64,000 nucleotides of DNA from an uncultured Tateyamaria sp. (GTDB lineage: Bacteria; Pseudomonadota; Alphaproteobacteria; Rhodobacterales; Rhodobacteraceae). The position numbers were made by a program, and so were the translations under genes. The notes beneath the pieces were generated by a model. It had not been told where the DNA came from, ran no database searches, and worked only from the letters and a program-made list of their open reading frames with translations. The stretch covers positions 1 to 64,000 of the forward strand of contig NZ_CANLAG010000005.1 of the NCBI RefSeq assembly GCF_947488715.1. The letters run 5' to 3'. Shown here piece by piece: positions 60,350 through 64,000 of this stretch. The stretch's first letter is position 1. Every line of letters begins with the position of its first letter.

Positions 60350-61046
60350 TGTTCTCGAAATCCGCGACCTGACGCTGCACTACGGCGGCAGCCAGATCCT
60401 CAACGGCGTGAACGTCTCTGCCCAGCGGGGCGAGGTCACCTGCGTCATGGGCACCAACGGCGTGGGCAAGACCAGCCTGCTCAAGGCCATTTCCGGCACG
60501 CACCCGCGCTCGGGCGGCAGCTATGTGCTGGACGGCACAGACATCGGGCGCGCCACGGCACATAGCCTTGCGCAAAAAGGCGTGGCCTATGTCCCGCAGG
60601 GGCGCGAGATCTTTCCTTTTCTCACGGTGCGCGAAAATCTGGAAATCGGTTTTGCCTGCCTGCCGCGCGGATCGCGCTCGGTGCCGGATGACATCTTTGA
60701 CCTGTTTCCGATCCTCAAGGACTTTTTGCACCGGCGCGGCGGCGACCTGTCGGGTGGTCAGCAACAACAACTGGCGATTGCCCGCGCGCTGGTGACCCGT
60801 CCCAAACTGCTGTTGCTGGATGAACCGACCGAGGGCATCCAGCCGAACATCATCCAGCAGATCGGGCGCGTCATCGGCCAGCTGCGCGAACGCGGTGACA
60901 TGGCGATTGTGTTGGTGGAACAGTATTTCGACTTTGCCAGATCGCTGGGGGATCAATTTCTCGTTCTGGAACGCGGCGCGGAAAAGCTGCGCGGCCGGGC
61001 CGACGAGATACCACGCGACACCTTGCTGGCGGCGGTCTCGGTCTAG
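60339..61046 (+). CDS. urtE: Urea ABC transporter ATP-binding protein UrtE
   Basis: A 235-residue LivF-type ATPase. Walker A is GTNGVGKTSLLK, the signature motif is LSGGQQQQLAIARAL, and Walker B is LLLLDEPTEGIQPNI. The start is a TTG at 60339 (MADSVLEIRDL), inside urtD, after GAGGTG. It shares its CTAG stop with the convergent DUF5666 gene. No urease genes are visible in the window. Confidence 0.94.
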   Translation: MADSVLEIRDLTLHYGGSQILNGVNVSAQRGEVTCVMGTNGVGKTSLLKAISGTHPRSGGSYVLDGTDIGRATAHSLAQKGVAYVPQGREIFPFLTVRENLEIGFACLPRGSRSVPDDIFDLFPILKDFLHRRGGDLSGGQQQQLAIARALVTRPKLLLLDEPTEGIQPNIIQQIGRVIGQLRERGDMAIVLVEQYFDFARSLGDQFLVLERGAEKLRGRADEIPRDTLLAAVSV

Positions 61047-62008
61047 CGCCGCTGGACCCGCTGCGCCGTTGGACCGGACAGACCCGCCGCTGTGCGTGCG
61101 CCCTCAGTAGGGGTCAGCAAGGCGGTGCGTTGGGCCGTACCATTGGGCAAGACCACCGCACGCTGCGCGCGGAACCGCCCGTCATAGGGGCCAAAATACA
61201 CGGCCCGATGCGTGGCGAAGGGCGACAGCGCCAACCGCTGATCAAAACTGTGGCCCAGTCCCGACACGCGGAACCCTGGTGCGCTGTCGATGGGCTCCAG
61301 GAACCCTTCGACGGACAGTTGTCGCAATGTGCCGCCACCCTCGCGGAACCGACCCATTTGAACCGACGTGGTGACCAGTGTGGTGCCGTCAAACGTGCCT
61401 TGGGCCACAGCAAACTGGCCTGCCGTCAGGCGCGCAGCCGCGTCGGTGACAAGCGGCGTCTGACCGATGGACCAGCCGCTCGTGGCCGACCCGACCAAGA
61501 CGCCCGCCACACGGTCCTGCGTGGTCTGTGTCGCGTGGGTGAGGTTGGATTGCACCGAACCATCCGGTCGCCAGATCCCGTGCACCGACACGCGCCGCCC
61601 CACAAGGGACGCAGCCGTGGCCAGATGCACCCGCGTGCCATTCACCGCAAAACCGCTCCCGTGACGCCGCAGATGACCGACCAGCGGCGTGTCCACATCG
61701 ATCCGCACTGCCTCGAAACGATCCAGCCGGGTGCGCGCAACCATGCTCAGCCCCATGCCCGGCACCAGCCGCGTTGCACTGCCCTGAGCACCGTCGAAAA
61801 AGACGCGCACCTGATCGGGCAGTTCCACGCGCAATCCGTTGACCAGCACGCTGCCCGTGCCGGTCATCAGGCCAACGATGCCGGTGCCGCCAATGCCGCC
61901 CTCAAACGGGTCCTCGCCCAATTGCGCCAACGGGATCGCCGGGGCGCAGGCAGTGAGGGCGGTGGCCCCCAGCATTGCAAATGTCTGGCGTCTGTTCAGT
62001 CGTGTCAC
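61043..62008 (-). CDS. DUF5666 lipoprotein
   Basis: A 321-residue exported protein. A Tat/Sec-like signal with RRQTFAMLGATALTACAP carries the lipobox LTAC, predicting a lipid-anchored protein. The rest has repeated beta units with GSVQSNLTH and GFRVSGLGHS, characteristic of DUF5666 (OB-like) modules. It overlaps the DUF6502 gene start (ATGA at 62005-62008) and so is cotranscribed with it, a pairing seen in other proteobacteria. Its function is unknown. Confidence 0.72.
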   Translation of the reverse strand: MTRLNRRQTFAMLGATALTACAPAIPLAQLGEDPFEGGIGGTGIVGLMTGTGSVLVNGLRVELPDQVRVFFDGAQGSATRLVPGMGLSMVARTRLDRFEAVRIDVDTPLVGHLRRHGSGFAVNGTRVHLATAASLVGRRVSVHGIWRPDGSVQSNLTHATQTTQDRVAGVLVGSATSGWSIGQTPLVTDAAARLTAGQFAVAQGTFDGTTLVTTSVQMGRFREGGGTLRQLSVEGFLEPIDSAPGFRVSGLGHSFDQRLALSPFATHRAVYFGPYDGRFRAQRAVVLPNGTAQRTALLTPTEGARTAAGLSGPTAQRVQRR

Positions 62009-62856
62009 GGCGCGTCCTGTTCCTTGCCCTCGGGCTGCTCCGCCGCGTCTTCGCGGTAGAAATATACCCCAACGCGGTATCGTTGCCGCCCTGTATCGTC
62101 GTCTTTGCCCTCGCGGTGCAGCGCGCTGCTTTGCCGGTTCAGGTCTTCGAGCATACTCTGCGCCTGATCGCGGGCCGATGCCTCGATCACGTCGATCGCA
62201 TCCGGGGTCATCTGGTTGTAGAACACCGAGCGCTCGAAAAATGGCGGCGCGTCCGACAACAGGTTTTCCGCCGCCGCCGCAATGTGATCACCGACATTCG
62301 CGCCAAAGAACACCTCTTTGTCCGACGCCTCAGAGGTGCCCACAACCGCCTGCGGCTTCAGACGCAACATGTCGCCCTCTTCGACGACAACCAGTCCTGC
62401 GTTTCGCAATTCGTCCAAAACGGTGCGCGGGCGGACATCCTTGCTGAGCGACTGCACAAGGGTCTCGAAATCAGGTGCGCTGTCGGACACGCGGGGCAGG
62501 GCGCGCGGTGCGTCGCCCTCGGTGTAATCGGGGTGCGACATCCATTGGCCCACAACCGTGGCCAGCAGGGCGCTCTTGCGGCGCGCATGGGCGGCACCAT
62601 CGTCCTGCTGTGAGCGAAAGGTGCGGATGTCCTTGCGGTGAACACCGGTCAACATCGCCACCCGACTGTCGGTCAACGGCTTGCCATCCAGTTGAAAGGA
62701 ATCCTCCGCCACTTCGACAAACACGCGTTTGAGCAATCCGTACACCACTGGGGCCGTCAGACCACGCGCAATCATCGTACGCACCAGCGGGCGCAGTAAC
62801 CCTCTGAGAACGCGTAAGAAAGCGTCTGATGGCGTGTGGTTTCCCCCAATGTTCAT
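62005..62856 (-). CDS. DUF6502 family protein
   Basis: A 283-residue cytoplasmic protein. The N-terminal LRPLVRTMIARGLTAPVVYG and LLKRVFVEVAEDSF, then VAMLTGVHRKDIRTFR, give a helix-turn-helix-like pattern typical of DUF6502. The C-terminal part is helical. It precedes the DUF5666 lipoprotein gene and is divergent from a fasciclin gene across about 150 bases containing two inverted repeats. A regulatory role is inferred from the fold only. Confidence 0.72.
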   Translation of the reverse strand: MNIGGNHTPSDAFLRVLRGLLRPLVRTMIARGLTAPVVYGLLKRVFVEVAEDSFQLDGKPLTDSRVAMLTGVHRKDIRTFRSQQDDGAAHARRKSALLATVVGQWMSHPDYTEGDAPRALPRVSDSAPDFETLVQSLSKDVRPRTVLDELRNAGLVVVEEGDMLRLKPQAVVGTSEASDKEVFFGANVGDHIAAAAENLLSDAPPFFERSVFYNQMTPDAIDVIEASARDQAQSMLEDLNRQSSALHREGKDDDTGRQRYRVGVYFYREDAAEQPEGKEQDAP

Positions 62857-62875
62857 GGTGCCAATCTAATGTTGT

Positions 62876-62951
62876 GTGGAAAAAAATTCCACGCCTATCC
62901 TTGATATTTTCGGGCCATGCGTCATTTCGCCGTTTGTGGGAAATATTCCCA
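62876..62951. promoter_or_regulatory. Pair of related inverted repeats in the DUF6502/fasciclin divergent promoter
   Basis: GTGGAA-N5-TTCCAC (62876-62892) and TGGGAA-ATA-TTCCCA (62937-62951) are exact inverted repeats sharing a TGGxAA/TTxCCA core. Their centres are 60 bases apart, about six helical turns. They look like operators for one regulator controlling both directions. Confidence 0.5.
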
Positions 62952-63008
62952 TTTATGAAAACCGAACCGTGGCCGTGCGCGCTTCCGGGACTGAAATAGG
63001 AGATCAAC

Positions 63009-63497
63009 ATGAAACGCCGTTCCTTTATGAAGATGACTGTCGTAGGCGCGACTTTTGCGGCACTGGGTGCTTGCGCCGAGATGACCAGCGAACCGGACAT
63101 CGTGGACACCGCCGTCGCCGCCGGTTCGTTCAACACGCTGGTGGCCGCCGTGCAGGCGGCTGGTCTGGTCGACACCCTGAAATCGCCCGGCCCCTTCACG
63201 GTCTTTGCGCCAACCGACGCGGCCTTTGCCAAACTGCCCGCAGGCACGGTCGAGAACCTGCTCAAGCCCGAGAACAAGGACCAGCTCACCGCCATCCTGA
63301 CCTATCACGTGGTGCCGGGTCAGACCCTGGCCGCTGACCTCGCGGGCAAGCGCCTGAGCGTCGCGACCGTAAATGGCGCAAACGTGCATATCGACGGGCG
63401 CAACGGCGTCAAAGTCGAGAAATCCAACGTGATACAGGCGGACATCCTGACCTCCAACGGCGTGATCCACGTGATTGACCGGGTGCTGCTGCCCTGA
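63009..63497 (+). CDS. Fasciclin (FAS1) domain lipoprotein
   Basis: A 162-residue exported protein. [20 protein letters not shown] ending in GAC is a lipoprotein signal with a twin-Arg-like start. The FAS1 domain (residues about 30-160) carries both H-box regions: [15 protein letters not shown] and [20 protein letters not shown], with TYHVVPGQ between. Such proteins act in adhesion or cell-surface stability. AGGAGAT precedes the ATG. It is single and divergent from the DUF6502 gene. Confidence 0.85.
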   Translation: MKRRSFMKMTVVGATFAALGACAEMTSEPDIVDTAVAAGSFNTLVAAVQAAGLVDTLKSPGPFTVFAPTDAAFAKLPAGTVENLLKPENKDQLTAILTYHVVPGQTLAADLAGKRLSVATVNGANVHIDGRNGVKVEKSNVIQADILTSNGVIHVIDRVLLP

Positions 63498-63612
63498 TGC
63501 GCGGCGGGCGGGTGCCAATTTAACCCATCCGCCCTTTTGCTTTTGCATCCTTGCGCGGCACAGGCGACAGTTGGGCGAAAATCCCCTTCTTGCCCAACTG
63601 TCCGAGCCGCCC

Positions 63613-64000
63613 ATGACCTTTACCACCCGCCCAGAACTGTCCGGCACCTTTGGCATGGTGACCTCAACGCATTGGCTGGCCTCAGCCGTGGGGCTCAAGC
63701 TGCTCGAGGCGGGCGGCACCGCCTTTGATGCCGCAGCCGGGGTCGGCTTTGTCCTGAATGTGGTCGAGCCGCATTTGAACGGCCTCTTGGGTGATATGCC
63801 CGCAATCCTGCGCGTGGCGGGCGAGGACCCGGTTGCCCTGTGCGGGCAGGGGGTCGCGCCCGCAGGGGCAACCATCGAACATTACCGCGATGCAGGGCTG
63901 GACCTGATCCCCGGCTCCGGCCTGCTGGCTACTGTGGTGCCGGGCGCCTTTGATGCGTGGATGCTGATGCTGCGCGATCACGGGCGTTTGCCTCTGCGCG
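63613..64000 (+). CDS. Gamma-glutamyltransferase-family protein, N-terminal part (runs off the right edge)
   Basis: The first 129 codons are present. TFGMVTSTHWLASAVGLKLL, then GGTAFDAAAGVGFVLNVVEP and GLLGDMPAILRV, match the start of gamma-glutamyltransferase-like (Ntn) proteins, which self-cleave at a Thr further on. The Ntn catalytic Thr region lies beyond the window. There is no signal peptide, so a cytoplasmic acylase-like role is as likely as glutathione turnover. The ATG at 63613 is taken from the position of the first family motif. Confidence 0.75.
   Translation, partial: MTFTTRPELSGTFGMVTSTHWLASAVGLKLLEAGGTAFDAAAGVGFVLNVVEPHLNGLLGDMPAILRVAGEDPVALCGQGVAPAGATIEHYRDAGLDLIPGSGLLATVVPGAFDAWMLMLRDHGRLPLR

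Overview
The window reads as a high-GC alphaproteobacterial chromosome segment, most likely a marine Rhodobacterales (Roseobacter-group) species. Support comes from the gene families (L-malyl-CoA lyase, tripartite tricarboxylate transporter, UrtABCDE, sulfonate-type genes, RTX protein), dense ATGA/GTGA start-stop overlaps and GC-rich codon use. No phage, transposase or CRISPR array was seen. Genus cannot be named from this sequence alone.

Region 1 (1-6442) is a serine-cycle C1/C2 assimilation block: the start of glyA, hydroxypyruvate reductase, both malate-CoA ligase subunits and a class V aminotransferase on the minus strand, then a divergent LuxR-type regulator and L-malyl-CoA lyase on the plus strand. 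Together they can turn glycine plus a C1 unit into malate-derived glyoxylate and acetyl-CoA. Region 2 (6582-14307) holds a GNAT acetyltransferase, tRNA-Arg(UCU), a GST, a cupin/SDR/amine-oxidase run, an alpha/beta hydrolase with a divergent AraC regulator, and a TetR-controlled module of small membrane proteins sitting on a perfect 19-bp-arm palindrome. Region 3 (14298-17541) is a minus-strand catabolic operon: FAH-family hydrolase, an oxalate-CoA-ligase-like enzyme and a ketopantoate-reductase-family enzyme.

Region 4 (17798-21822) encodes one continuous 1000-residue protein that joins a catalase-like heme domain to a LodA-type quinoprotein amino-acid oxidase. It is followed, with a GTGA overlap, by a LodB-type flavoprotein. 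Region 5 (21838-35327) looks like C2/C3 organosulfonate metabolism: class V aminotransferase, FAD/Fe-S D-2-hydroxyacid dehydrogenase, two TauE/SafE exporters, SauT-like ligase, SauS-like acylating aldehyde dehydrogenase, a TctABC transporter, a LysR regulator and a GST. Region 6 (35332-40891) is a complete alternative succinate dehydrogenase/fumarate reductase plus class I fumarase operon, with a SAP-domain gene inserted between the two fumarase subunits.

Region 7 (41017-49267) contains a nitroreductase-family protein, an RTX protein with a serralysin-like C-terminus, and an ABC ATPase/FtsX/AttH-lipocalin/PNPOx-like operon. Region 8 (49542-53720) is a probable RiPP (ribosomally made, modified peptide) locus: a ferritin-like protein, a Cys-rich protein whose cysteines fall in CX5C units, a DUF692 multinuclear non-heme iron oxidase (MNIO) and a DUF2063 partner. 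Region 9 (53738-64000) has two small hypothetical genes, the urea transporter urtABCDE, a DUF5666/DUF6502 pair, a fasciclin lipoprotein and the start of a gamma-glutamyltransferase.

The two strongest candidates for undescribed biology are the catalase-LodA fusion and the ferritin-like/CX5C/MNIO/DUF2063 locus.
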